NCBI GenBank assembly: GCA_009784825.1
Contig: WQXO01000010.1
Location: forward strand, 1-64,000
Origin: Oscillospiraceae bacterium
GTDB taxonomy: Bacteria; Bacillota; Clostridia; Oscillospirales; Ruminococcaceae
DNA length: 64,000 bases
Direction: 5' to 3'
The stretch's first letter is position 1, and each line of letters opens with the position of its first letter. The position numbers and the translations under genes were made by a program. Of the stretch, positions 15,589 to 23,981 are shown piece by piece. The notes below the pieces were generated by a model. It was not told where the DNA came from, searched no databases, and was given only the letters and a program-made list of their open reading frames with translations.

Positions 15589-18500
15589 CTATATCTTCGT
15601 AATGTCAATCATTTCAACATCATCGATTGTTTTATTCATTTCCAAGCACTTCAGCAGTGCCGAGGCGGTGTCTAACGAAGTAAGACACGCCACTCCCCGT
15701 TCGGTGGATTTACGGCGGATTTTCACGCTGTCTAACGCAGGCTTACGCCCGGTTTCAGACGTTGATATGACGTATTGGATTTTCCCGCTTTCTATGAGCG
15801 AAATGACATTTCTCTCGTGATTGGGTTCTTCATTAATTTTGAAAGCGAAGTTTGCGGCAACCATGTTCCGGTTAAGAACGCCCGCTGTTCCTCCTGTTGC
15901 GTACAGCTTAAATCCTAATCTCTCGAACCGTTCGGCGATTTCGATAATCTCGGGCTTGTCGTTATTGCGAACTGTGAACAATACTCCGCCCTCACTAAAC
16001 ATCTTAACGCCTGCCGCCATCAGTCCCTTAAACAAGGCTTCATCAAAGGTTTTCGCTATTCCTAATACTTCACCCGTGGACTTCATTTCCGGGCCTAACT
16101 GGGTATCAACGTCATGCAGCTTCTCAAAGCTGAACACCGGGACTTTTACGGCGATGTAGCCGCTTTCGGGGAATACGCCGCTTTCGTAGCCTTGTTCTTT
16201 CAGTGAAACGCCGAGCATTGCCTTAACCGCTATGTCAACCATCGGGACACCCGTCACCTTGCTTATGTAAGGCACGGTTCTTGAAGAACGGGGGTTGACC
16301 TCTATAACATAGACTTGATTATCATGCACCACATATTGAATATTGACAAGTCCGACCACTTTTAACGCTTTTGCTAACTTTTCTGTGTAATCTACTATGA
16401 TTTTTTTGATTTTGCTTGAAAGTGTCTGCGTGGGGTAGACCGATATGCTGTCACCGGAATGGACTCCCGCTCTTTCGATATGCTCCATTATTCCGGGAAT
16501 TAAGAAGTCCGTGCCATCGCAAATTGCGTCAACCTCCACCTCGACGCCCTGCATGTATTTGTCGACTAATACAGGGTTTTCTAACTTTGTGGCAGTGATA
16601 ATATCCATGTATTCAGAAACATCGTCGTCGCAGTGTGCTATTATCATATTCTGCCCGCCGAGAACGTATGACGGGCGAAGAAGTACCGGATAACCTAATT
16701 CCTCGGCAACTGTGAGTGCTTCCTCAGTTGTGAACACTGTGCTTCCCTCGGGTCGGGGAATTCCGCACTGTTCCAAAAGAACATCGAACTTTTCCCTGTC
16801 CTCGGCGGCGTCTATGCTTTCGGCAGGTGTGCCTAAAATATTTGCTCCGATTTTTTGCAGGTGCTTAGTCAGCTTAATGGCAGTCTGCCCGCCGAATTGG
16901 ACTACAACTCCGTCGGGTTTTTCTGTGGCAAGAATGCTGTCTGCGTCCTCCGGGGTCAGCGGGTCAAAGTAGAGCCTGTCACCTGTATCGAAGTCGGTCG
17001 AAACCGTTTCGGGGTTGTTGTTGCAGATGATTGCTTCATACCCTAATTCCTTTAACGCCCATACGCAATGAACCGAGCAGTAATCGAATTCTATGCCTTG
17101 CCCTATTCTTATGGGTCCGGAACCGAATACTATTATTTTTTTCTTGCCTGTGTTATTTTTCTCGATGAATTCTGCGGCTTCATTCTCGTCGTCGTAGGTT
17201 GAATAGAAATACGGTGTGTCGGCGGCGAATTCGGCGGCACAGGTATCAACGGTTTTGTAAACCATGCTTTTGCGATTAATATTATCAAGATTTTGTTTTG
17301 ATAATTCGATTATGGTTTTATCGAGATAACCGTAATTTTTGGCACGGTTATATAGTTCTTGAGTTAAACCTAAACCGTTTGCCATTTCTTTTTCTATGTC
17401 GGACAGGTTTTTAAATTTGCGGATGAACCATTTATCCACCCATGTGATTTCATTGATTTTATCGACGGATACACCACGTTTCAACGCCTCGAATATGCAG
17501 AAAAGGCGGTCAACGTCTATATCGGATAACTTTGCGATAATTTCATCGTCACTCAGTTTTGTGAATTCCGGTTTGGTGAGCGTGTCCATGCCTAATTCTG
17601 CACCTCTGATTGCTTTCATAATCGCACTTTCAAAGGATGTTCCTATAGACATGACCTCGCCAGTCGCTTTCATCTGTGTGCCGAGGGTTTTCTTAGCGTA
17701 TACGAACTTGTCGAAAGGAAACTTCGGGAACTTAACCACAAGATAGTCTAAAGCGGGTTCACTGCAGGCGTATGTCGTCCCTGTGACTTGGTTTATGATT
17801 TCATCAAGGGTATAACCGATTGCAATTCTTGTGGCGACTTTCGCAATCGGATACCCTGTCGCTTTTGAGGCAAGAGCACTTGAACGGCTTACACGGGGGT
17901 TGACCTCGATTACGCCGTAGTCAAAGCTGTTGGGTTCAAGTGCGAATTGTACGTTACAGCCACCCTCCACCCCTAACGCTTGAACGATGTTCAGGGCTGA
18001 TGTTCTCAGCATATTAAATTCCTTGTTGCCGAGTGTGACACAGGGGGCTACCACTATGCTGTCACCCGTGTGAACGCCTACGGGGTCGATGTTCTCCATT
18101 GAGCAGACGGTTATTGCATTACCCTTGCTGTCTCTTATTACCTCGAACTCGATTTCTTTCCAGCCGGAAATGCACTTTTCAACTAAGATTTGCCCGATTG
18201 GGGAGCTGCGGATTCCGTTTTCTGCAATTGTTTCTAATTCTTCGGCGGTTTGTGCTATTCCCCCGCCTGTGCCGCCCATTGTGAATGCGGGGCGGACGAT
18301 TACCGGATATGTAATTACCTTTGCGAAGTCCAAAGCTGCTTCAACCGATTCGACTACCTTTGAGGGAATACAGGGTTCGCCTATGCTTTCTAATGTGTCC
18401 TTGAACATCTGCCTGTCTTCGGCTTTGTCAATCGTCTCGGGTTTTGCACCGAGGAGTTTTACGTTGTTCTGAGCCAAGAATCCGTCCTTAGCTAACTGCA

Positions 18501-18798
18501 TTGACAGGGTTAACCCCGTCTGCCCGCCTAAGGTTGACAACAGGCTGTCGGGCTTTTCTATTTTTATAATTTTCTTGACTGCGTCAAGGGTTAGCGGTTC
18601 TATGTAGATTTTGTCTGCCATGTTTTTGTCGGTCATAATCGTGGCAGGGTTGGAGTTAATCAGGACTACCTCAAGCCCCTCTTTTTTGAGGGCTCGGCAG
18701 GCTTGTGTTCCGGCATAATCAAACTCGGCGGCTTGCCCGATTACTATCGGCCCTGAGCCGATTACAAGTACCTTGTGAATGTCTTTCCTTAACGGCAT
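15589..18798 (-). CDS. carB: Carbamoyl-phosphate synthase, large subunit
   Basis: Makes carbamoyl phosphate from bicarbonate, ammonia and two ATP for pyrimidine (and possibly arginine) synthesis. 1069 residues with two homologous halves: each begins with an IGSGPIVIGQ/FGSGPIRIGQ glycine motif (about 12 and 560) and contains an ATP-grasp domain (for example IEVNPRVSRSSALASKATGYP at about 297). The C-terminal MGS-like allosteric domain (about 935-1069) includes LYATGGTAGVL. No catalytic defect is apparent. It overlaps carA by 10 bp, and its ribosome site GGAGGTTGAATT-ATG forms the last codons of carA. Because the partner carA lacks its glutaminase residues, this subunit may use free ammonia. 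Confidence 0.96.
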   Translation of the reverse strand: MPLRKDIHKVLVIGSGPIVIGQAAEFDYAGTQACRALKKEGLEVVLINSNPATIMTDKNMADKIYIEPLTLDAVKKIIKIEKPDSLLSTLGGQTGLTLSMQLAKDGFLAQNNVKLLGAKPETIDKAEDRQMFKDTLESIGEPCIPSKVVESVEAALDFAKVITYPVIVRPAFTMGGTGGGIAQTAEELETIAENGIRSSPIGQILVEKCISGWKEIEFEVIRDSKGNAITVCSMENIDPVGVHTGDSIVVAPCVTLGNKEFNMLRTSALNIVQALGVEGGCNVQFALEPNSFDYGVIEVNPRVSRSSALASKATGYPIAKVATRIAIGYTLDEIINQVTGTTYACSEPALDYLVVKFPKFPFDKFVYAKKTLGTQMKATGEVMSIGTSFESAIMKAIRGAELGMDTLTKPEFTKLSDDEIIAKLSDIDVDRLFCIFEALKRGVSVDKINEITWVDKWFIRKFKNLSDIEKEMANGLGLTQELYNRAKNYGYLDKTIIELSKQNLDNINRKSMVYKTVDTCAAEFAADTPYFYSTYDDENEAAEFIEKNNTGKKKIIVFGSGPIRIGQGIEFDYCSVHCVWALKELGYEAIICNNNPETVSTDFDTGDRLYFDPLTPEDADSILATEKPDGVVVQFGGQTAIKLTKHLQKIGANILGTPAESIDAAEDREKFDVLLEQCGIPRPEGSTVFTTEEALTVAEELGYPVLLRPSYVLGGQNMIIAHCDDDVSEYMDIITATKLENPVLVDKYMQGVEVEVDAICDGTDFLIPGIMEHIERAGVHSGDSISVYPTQTLSSKIKKIIVDYTEKLAKALKVVGLVNIQYVVHDNQVYVIEVNPRSSRTVPYISKVTGVPMVDIAVKAMLGVSLKEQGYESGVFPESGYIAVKVPVFSFEKLHDVDTQLGPEMKSTGEVLGIAKTFDEALFKGLMAAGVKMFSEGGVLFTVRNNDKPEIIEIAERFERLGFKLYATGGTAGVLNRNMVAANFAFKINEEPNHERNVISLIESGKIQYVISTSETGRKPALDSVKIRRKSTERGVACLTSLDTASALLKCLEMNKTIDDVEMIDITKI

Positions 18799-19586
18799 AA
18801 TTCAACCTCCGCAGCATTAAATTGCACCGACACGGCGGGTATGTTTTTGTATTTAATCCCCTCGATGGTTCTGTCGTTTACGTTTTCGAGAATTACCTCA
18901 CCTACGTCTGCGGGGACGGATTTTACCGCATATCCGTGATTTTGCCTTGTGATGTGGATTTTCCCTGTTCTTAAATCAATAACCGGTTGGTTGTTTCCTC
19001 GGTGTCCGGTTTTCATCTTGTATATTTCACAGCCCATTGCCGCCGCAAGGAACAGATGTTCTTGTTCTGAGGCGAATATGGTTTCATTTGATTCTGTGCG
19101 TTTTTTCATTTGAGCGATTTCATTAGCGTATATCTCGGTGAAATCAATTTTCATCGGTTCATTAATTGTCAATTGTCCATTGTCAATTGTCAATTGTATC
19201 GTCCCGGGCATTGAGCCGTGTTCTCTTAAATGGCGGGTCAGTTTTCGGGTGTCAATCCCGCATAAGCCTGTGATACCACGCTGTTTCATGAATTCGCCGA
19301 GTGTGCCTTTTTCACGGAAGTTCGAGGGCTCGTCACAGTATTCCCTTACGATAAGTCCTGCGGCGTTCTTTTCGGAAATGCTGTTTTCTTCGTTTATGCC
19401 TACGTTTCCGACTGTCGGGAAGGTCTGCACTAAAATCTGCCCTTGACAATTAGGGTCGGTCAGCGATTCTTGGAAGCCGGTCATGTTTGTTGCAAAGACG
19501 ACTTCGCCTGTTACGTCCCCGTCTGCCCCGAAGGAGTACCCCTCGAATTTAGTGCCGTCTTGCAGTATCAGCCACGCTTTTTTCAT
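18789..19586 (-). CDS. carA: Carbamoyl-phosphate synthase small subunit, glutaminase-defective and shortened
   Basis: 265 residues instead of the usual 350-380. The N-terminal small-subunit domain is intact (about 1-130; EVVFATNMTGFQESLTDPN, GLCGIDTRKLTRHLREHGSMPGTI). The glutamine amidotransferase domain is badly altered. Roughly 65-70 residues between GTI and the nucleophile elbow are missing and replaced by a repeat-derived stretch (QLTIDNGQLTIN). The elbow FGICLGHQ is IFASEQEH, so the catalytic Cys is gone. The YHPEA motif is FNAAE, so His and Glu are gone, and the C-terminus stops there. GHRGNNQPV and ITRQNHGYAV survive. The frame is open and the stop overlaps carB. Either an ammonia-dependent scaffold subunit or early decay. 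Confidence 0.85.
   Translation of the reverse strand: MKKAWLILQDGTKFEGYSFGADGDVTGEVVFATNMTGFQESLTDPNCQGQILVQTFPTVGNVGINEENSISEKNAAGLIVREYCDEPSNFREKGTLGEFMKQRGITGLCGIDTRKLTRHLREHGSMPGTIQLTIDNGQLTINEPMKIDFTEIYANEIAQMKKRTESNETIFASEQEHLFLAAAMGCEIYKMKTGHRGNNQPVIDLRTGKIHITRQNHGYAVKSVPADVGEVILENVNDRTIEGIKYKNIPAVSVQFNAAEVELCR
19161..19197. repeat. Five-unit heptanucleotide element inside carA
   Basis: On the coding strand five seven-base units (CAATTGA, CAATTGA, CAATGGA, CAATTGA, CAATTAA) translate as LTIDNGQLTIN. The same five-unit element, read in the same frame, occurs in clpC (38412) and nadB (49647). Confidence 0.85.
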
Positions 19587-20518
19587 ATACGTATTTCTCC
19601 CACATATTTCATTATATCGTCTCTCATGCGGATTGCCTCACGATATGCCGCTTTTGCGTAATCGTGTTCGTCGCAGTTTTCTTTTTTATATGCGGCGATT
19701 ATTCCCCTTGAGCTGTTGACAATGCCGCCTAAGCCGTTTTTATCGAATGCTGCCGCCAAGTCTTGTGCTGTTCCGCCTTGTGCCCCGTAGCCCGGAACTA
19801 AGAAGAACGTGTTCGGCAGTTTTGCACGAAGCTGTTTAATCTGTTCGGGATAAGTCGCACCCACAACCGCACCTACGCCGTTATACATGTATTTCCCGGG
19901 TAAGTCTTCTCCCCATTTCGCAACCATATCCCCCATAATCTCGTAGACTGCTTTGGATTCCGCTTCCGGCGAAGCCGGCATGCCACAGGCGGTTCGCCTG
20001 TCTTGTAGTTCACCGGAGGAGGGATTTGATGTTTTTACAAGGACGAAAATGCCTTTGTCATTGGTTTTGCAGGTGTTTATAAAAGGCTTGACCCCGTCCG
20101 TCCCTAAGTAGGCGTTTACGGTGAGTGCGTCGGCTTGGAAAGCACTGCCTCCTAAGAAAGCAGTTGCATACGCCTCGGCGGTTGAACCTATGTCACCTCG
20201 CTTGGCATCGGCGATTATGAACATTCCCTTGCTTTTTGCATATTCGGTGGTTTTTACGAAGGCTTTGACCCCCTCAACACCTAAGGCTTCATAAAAAGCT
20301 AATTGCGGCTTTACTGCGGGGACAATCCCGTAAAGCTCATCAATCAGCCCTTTGTTGAATTTATAAACGGCTTTCGCCATACCCTTGGGGTTTTCCCCGT
20401 ATTTGTCATATGCCTTTTGTTTAATGAATTCGGGGATTAAGTCTAACGACGGGTCTAACCCTACTACTGACGGGTTCTGTGTTTTTACGATTTTTTCGAT
20501 AAGTCGGTCGAGTGACAT
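19583..20518 (-). CDS. pyrF: Orotidine 5'-phosphate decarboxylase (type 2)
   Basis: Decarboxylates OMP to UMP. This is the longer type 2 enzyme (about 311 residues): VVGLDPSLDLIPEF near the N-terminus, PAVKPQLAFYEALG (about 66) and the catalytic IIADAKRGDIGSTAEAY (about 93-110). A stretch RRTACGMPASPEAE after SSGELQD does not look native; it is encoded by a double hairpin repeat and probably inserts about 12 residues in a surface loop. The start is placed at MSLDRL because GGAGGG sits just before it; the ORF track start is 18 bases upstream. ATGA overlap with carA. Confidence 0.93.
   Translation of the reverse strand: MSLDRLIEKIVKTQNPSVVGLDPSLDLIPEFIKQKAYDKYGENPKGMAKAVYKFNKGLIDELYGIVPAVKPQLAFYEALGVEGVKAFVKTTEYAKSKGMFIIADAKRGDIGSTAEAYATAFLGGSAFQADALTVNAYLGTDGVKPFINTCKTNDKGIFVLVKTSNPSSGELQDRRTACGMPASPEAESKAVYEIMGDMVAKWGEDLPGKYMYNGVGAVVGATYPEQIKQLRAKLPNTFFLVPGYGAQGGTAQDLAAAFDKNGLGGIVNSSRGIIAAYKKENCDEHDYAKAAYREAIRMRDDIMKYVGEIRI
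19962..20015. repeat. Double-hairpin palindromic repeat translated within pyrF
   Basis: Contains CCGGC-GAA-GCCGG (also readable as GCTTC-CGGC-GAAGC) and ACAGGCG-GTT-CGCCTGT. The stretch encodes about 12 residues that break the normal PyrF pattern between SSGELQD and the following helix, without shifting frame. Confidence 0.7.
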
Positions 20519-20536
20519 ATGCCCTCCTTTGTTCAT

Positions 20537-20700
20537 ACAGTGTATATTATGCAGGATTTCAAAAACCCTCGCGTGCGGGTGCGTGCGTTTTATTAATATA
20601 AATCTTATTATAATATTTATAATATATAAAGCGAGTGTGAAAAATTAGTCAAATTTGCGGTGCATATTAATGCATAAATGTTGCATAATGCTGTATAATG
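20537..20700 (-). promoter_or_regulatory. pyrC-pyrF spacer with a possible internal promoter
   Basis: 164-bp gap inside the pyrimidine cluster. On the minus strand TTGACT followed 18 bp later by TATATA could be a promoter for pyrF onward. The leader includes a GC-rich GCACGCACCCGCACGCGAGGG block and AT-rich TATAAATATTATAATAAG. No PyrR-type attenuator could be recognised with confidence. Confidence 0.4.
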
Positions 20701-21969
20701 TTATTTATCTTCATAGACGATTTCGCCGTTTACCAATGTGTATTTTATTCTGCCTTTGACCCTCATTCCTTTAAAGCAGGTGTTTTTTGATTTGGAGTGC
20801 AGTTTTTCGGGGTTGACCACCCATTGTTTATTTAAGTCAAACACTGCTATGTCCGCCATGCCACCCGCTTCTAAGCCGCCTGTGCCTATTCCTAAGATTC
20901 GGCGGGGGTTTATACAAAGCAGTCTGACGATTTTCATAAGCGGCAGCTTGCCTGTGTGGTAGAGCCGTGTTAATGTGACGGGGAGAAGCGTTTCTAAGCC
21001 GATTACACCGTTGGGGGCAGAGTGGAAGTCCGACTTTTCATCGGGGGTGTGGGGGGCGTGGTCGGAGGCAATACAGTCAAACACGTCATTGCATAGGGCT
21101 TTTGTGATTTCCATAACGTCCTCAAATTCACGAAGAGGGGGGGACATTCTGTAATCTGCGTCCTGCTTCATCAGCGAGTCCTCGGTTAGGGTGAAATAAT
21201 GCGGTGTGGTGTCACAGGTTGCCATTATTCCACGCTCGGTGAACGCTTTTATATAAACTGCCGCTTCTTTAGTTGATACGTGGGTTATATGAATAGAAGC
21301 CCGTAGGTCGTGGGCAAGGCACATGTCACGCAAGACCATGATATTCTCGCTTGAGCGGCTTACTCCCTCAACTTCTAACTTTTCTGAGATTTTTCCCTCG
21401 TTTATTATACCTTTTCCGGTTATATCAAGGTTTTCGCAGTGTGAAATTACTTTTAGCCCTGCCGCACGTGCTTTGACCAACGCTTCTGACATTAAACGGG
21501 CGTTTTCCACCGGTCTGCCGTCGTCCGAGACTGCGACTGCTCCCGCTTTCCTCAGCTCCTTGAAGTCGTTGAGTTTTTTGCCCTGCAGCCCTTTTGTGAT
21601 GGAGGCACATACGTAAATCTTGACCTTTGAGGCTTTGCCCCGCTCGATTATGTCCCGAATTATCTCGGGTGTGTCGATTACAGGAGATGTATTGGGCATA
21701 CATAAAACAGCGGTTACTCCGCCTGCCGCCGCCGCCTCGCCTCCGGAAATCAAGTCCTCCTTATGGGTTTGACCCGGGTCACGCAGGTGGACGTGCATGT
21801 CGCATATTCCGGGGATTACCGTAAGTCCTGTGCAGTCGATTGTTTTGTCTGCAGGGAAATTTATGTCCTTAGCAATGATTGAGATAAGCTTGTCCTCGAT
21901 TAGAATATCGAAAACGCCCTCTCGGCTCTTGCCGTCAACTATGTAGCCGTTTTTGAGTAATACGGTCAT
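20701..21969 (-). CDS. pyrC: Dihydroorotase (class I)
   Basis: Zinc enzyme cyclising carbamoyl-aspartate to dihydroorotate. Metal-binding DMHVHLRDPGQTHKED lies at about 56-71; later ligand regions are VISHCENLD (about 174), IHITHVST (about 226) and the catalytic CIASDHAPHTPDEK (about 298). 422 residues, typical for class I. It is the first gene of the pyrimidine cluster with its own sigma-A promoter. pyrB and pyrE are absent from the window. Confidence 0.95.
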   Translation of the reverse strand: MTVLLKNGYIVDGKSREGVFDILIEDKLISIIAKDINFPADKTIDCTGLTVIPGICDMHVHLRDPGQTHKEDLISGGEAAAAGGVTAVLCMPNTSPVIDTPEIIRDIIERGKASKVKIYVCASITKGLQGKKLNDFKELRKAGAVAVSDDGRPVENARLMSEALVKARAAGLKVISHCENLDITGKGIINEGKISEKLEVEGVSRSSENIMVLRDMCLAHDLRASIHITHVSTKEAAVYIKAFTERGIMATCDTTPHYFTLTEDSLMKQDADYRMSPPLREFEDVMEITKALCNDVFDCIASDHAPHTPDEKSDFHSAPNGVIGLETLLPVTLTRLYHTGKLPLMKIVRLLCINPRRILGIGTGGLEAGGMADIAVFDLNKQWVVNPEKLHSKSKNTCFKGMRVKGRIKYTLVNGEIVYEDK

Positions 21970-22007
21970 CGTCTGCTCCCCACATCAATCAGTACACAAA
22001 TCAATTA

Positions 22008-22036
22008 ATTATACAACATTTCAATTAGTTTTGCAA
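22008..22036 (-). promoter_or_regulatory. pyrC operon promoter
   Basis: Minus strand TTGCAA (22036-22031), 17 bp, TATAAT (22013-22008), 38 bp before the start codon. The same TTGCAA is palindromic and could also pair with a plus-strand TATAAT at 22055-22060 (18-bp spacer). Confidence 0.7.
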
Positions 22037-22078
22037 GATAAATTTTTAGTTTTTTATAATTTTTTTATTTTTACCAAG

Positions 22079-22136
22079 ACCACCCCGTCCGCTGACGCGT
22101 CCACCCCTCCACGGAGGGGAATTGCAGGGTGCAAGC
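22079..22136. repeat. ACCACCCC...GGAGGGGA dispersed repeat, copy 1
   Basis: Starts ACCACCCCG, has a small central dyad (CGCTGACGCG), then ACCCCTCCACGGAGGGGA and a tail GCAGGGTGCAAGC. Related copies at 28213 and 56505 keep the same order of blocks. Confidence 0.75.
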
Positions 22137-22512
22137 GTGAAAGTTTTCCTGCTGTTCACGATTGTGATTTGTTCTGCACCGGTACACGGGAAACAGTGTA
22201 GATGTTATTATTTACAGCAAATTGCACTATATAATTCGCAGGCGAACGCACGATAGGGCGGCAATAGCCGTCCCGTGGGCGTTCGCAAGCCACTCCGGCG
22301 TTTGAGGAGTGTGTTTTTGTTACTTTTTGCACAAGCAAAAAGTTAAAGAGGGCGTGAAGGAAACACCTGTACCGAAGTCACGGGACGCCCGGGTGTGCGT
22401 CCCCTACGGGGGCAAATTACATAGATTGTCTTCCTATTTCTGTAAATTTTCAATTTGCTATATGAATTTTTGTGTTTTTATAGTATAATAGATATACGTG
22501 TTTGACATTTAA
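22137..22512. other. Gene-free region with hairpins between pyrC and ispF
   Basis: No convincing coding sequence. It holds inverted GGCGAACGC / GCGTTCGC arms around 22240-22287, a stem ACTTTTTGC-ACAA-GCAAAAAGT (22322-22343) and a CTACG-tailed palindrome at 22382-22410. A TATAAT at about 22482 may be the ispF -10, but I cannot place a good -35. The block looks like accumulated small repeats; a short RNA is possible but unsupported. Confidence 0.5.
22382..22410. repeat. CTACG-tailed palindrome
   Basis: Stem GGGACGC / GCGTCCC followed by CTACGGG, the architecture shared by copies at 23408, 42182, 42229, 42953, 46887, 47798 and 50886. Confidence 0.75.
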
Positions 22513-22530
22513 GTGACGGGAGATATGACT

Positions 22531-23007
22531 ATGATTGGTTTTAGGGTTGGTTTCGGGTATGACGTCCACCGGTTCGCTGAGGACAGGCAGTTAGTCCTCG
22601 GGGGGGTGGAGGTTCCTCATTCTCACGGGCTGCTCGGACATTCTGACGCTGATGTACTTATTCACGCAGTTATGGACGCTTTATTGGGGGCGGCTGCGTT
22701 GGGTGATATTGGGACGCTGTTTCCGCCGTCTGACGAACGCTTTCGGGGGGCAGACAGTGCGGTTTTGTTGGGGGAGGTCGTTGCACTCCTCGCAAAACAC
22801 GGCTGGGCAGTCGGGAATATTGATACTGTCATAATTGCGGAAGCCCCTAAAATGGTTGGGTATGTTAATAAAATGCGTACCAATATTGCGGGGATTTGCG
22901 GTGTTGGTGTGAACTGTGTCAGCGTTAAGGCTACCACCGAGGAGGGGTTGGGGTTAAGCGGTAACGGAATAGGTGCAAATTGCGTTTGCCTATTATATAG
23001 AAAATAA
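22531..23007 (+). CDS. ispF: 2-C-methyl-D-erythritol 2,4-cyclodiphosphate synthase
   Basis: Fifth step of the MEP isoprenoid pathway, a zinc enzyme forming trimers. The N-terminus FRVGFGYDVHRF holds metal ligands D and H, followed by LLGHSDADVLIHAVMDALLGAAALGDIG (third ligand His) and the closing motif VKATTEEGLGLSGNGIG. About 158 residues, standard. I place the start at the ATG of MIGFRVG because GGGAG lies eight bases upstream; the ORF track begins at a GTG further up. It sits just before the flagellar cluster but is not functionally linked to it. Confidence 0.95.
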   Translation: MIGFRVGFGYDVHRFAEDRQLVLGGVEVPHSHGLLGHSDADVLIHAVMDALLGAAALGDIGTLFPPSDERFRGADSAVLLGEVVALLAKHGWAVGNIDTVIIAEAPKMVGYVNKMRTNIAGICGVGVNCVSVKATTEEGLGLSGNGIGANCVCLLYRK

Positions 23008-23022
23008 TTTTTTCTGAGGGGT

Positions 23023-23049
23023 TAAGAAATTGGTGGGAGCGGACGATAA
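23023..23049 (+). promoter_or_regulatory. Sigma-28 (FliA/SigD) promoter of the flagellar cluster
   Basis: TAAG (23023-23026), 15 bp, GACGATAA (23042-23049): close to the motility-sigma consensus TAAA-N15-GCCGATAA with one mismatch in each element. Its position before flgM, a class III gene elsewhere, fits. Confidence 0.7.
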
Positions 23050-23109
23050 TACTTGTGGAAAGATTTTTTTGGGAAAGAAATTTTTAGTTTGTAGAAGGAG
23101 GTGTGCATT

Positions 23110-23397
23110 ATGGAAATAAATAAAATTAACAGAAATGTACTGAACACCTATAAAAATATTTCAAGTGCCAAGCCATCTGAAAAGAAAGACGGCGGTGCTA
23201 AGCCGAATGTCGATAAAATAGAAATCGACTTTGAACGTGATTTCGCTAAGTTAGCTAACGCCGCTAAGTCGAATATTGCGGGCAGGCTTGACGCTGAGGC
23301 GAATTTGGCGAGAATTCAACAGCTTCAAAAGGATTATGAGGGGGATAACTGCCCTGTTTCCGTTGAAGCAGTCGCTGAGTCAATTAAAGGGGAATAG
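23110..23397 (+). CDS. flgM: Anti-sigma-28 factor FlgM
   Basis: 95-residue regulator that holds the motility sigma factor inactive until exported through the finished hook. Disordered, lysine-rich N-terminal half with the EINKINRNVLNTYKNI start, then the helical sigma-binding region (about 45-95) ending VSVEAVAESIKGE. GGAGGT seven bases before the ATG fixes the start. First gene of a late flagellar operon with a sigma-28 style promoter, giving the expected feedback loop. Confidence 0.88.
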   Translation: MEINKINRNVLNTYKNISSAKPSEKKDGGAKPNVDKIEIDFERDFAKLANAAKSNIAGRLDAEANLARIQQLQKDYEGDNCPVSVEAVAESIKGE

Positions 23398-23407
23398 TGC
23401 ATTATTT

Positions 23408-23456
23408 CGGGCGAACAGGAGGTTGATTTATCAAACTCTTATGTTCAGCCCCTACG
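23408..23456. repeat. CTACG-tailed palindrome, long variant, between flgM and flgN
   Basis: Outer arms GGGCGAACA and TGTTCAGCCC followed by CTACG. The inner part forms a second stem (GGTTGAT / ATCAAAC). It lies between flgM and flgN without disrupting either. Confidence 0.6.
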
Positions 23457-23474
23457 TTAGTTGGAGGAAATAAA

Positions 23475-23954
23475 ATGAACAATACCCAAGCACTCGAAAT
23501 AGTGGAGTTCCTCGGGAAGTACAATGAGCATTTCACGGAGCTTTTTGTGTTTTTGGGCGAGAAGCAAAACAAGGTCTTAGCTGATGATATTCTTTGGCTG
23601 CATGAATCGCTTACCACCGAGCAGAAGTTAGCGATGATGGGCAATTCGTTAGAGAATAAGCGGCTTGAAATGATGGAGCGGTTAGGGTTCAGCGAGTATA
23701 CCTCCTCTAAGCTGCTTGAAATATGTCCGGAGGAATTCCGGGGCAGATTGAAATTAGAATGTACTAATATAGAAAATACAATCGGGAAGATTAAACAGTT
23801 AAACGCCGATATACTCGAAACAGTCGAGAAGAAAATGGCGGCGGCAGAGGGGTTCTTAAGAGATAAAGGTATTTTAGCAACCGACGTTTATGATGAAGCA
23901 GGGGCAAAGCACAGGCTGAATAACCCCGATGATGATATAATAGGCAGTGTTTAA
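23475..23954 (+). CDS. flgN: FlgN-family flagellar export chaperone
   Basis: 159-residue, almost entirely helical protein between flgM and flgK, the standard position of FlgN, the chaperone for hook-associated proteins FlgK and FlgL. GGAGG precedes the ATG. The sequence has FlgN-like long coiled helices (about 1-55 and 75-135) and an acidic tail NNPDDDIIG. Family call rests on position and character more than on a diagnostic motif. Confidence 0.75.
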   Translation: MNNTQALEIVEFLGKYNEHFTELFVFLGEKQNKVLADDILWLHESLTTEQKLAMMGNSLENKRLEMMERLGFSEYTSSKLLEICPEEFRGRLKLECTNIENTIGKIKQLNADILETVEKKMAAAEGFLRDKGILATDVYDEAGAKHRLNNPDDDIIGSV

Positions 23955-23981
23955 GTTAATTACGATTAAGGAGATTGAATT

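Noticed and set aside
22156-22338. 60-residue minus-strand ORF upstream of pyrC
   Set aside because: Composed of repeat and hairpin sequence, with no ribosome site or recognisable protein features.
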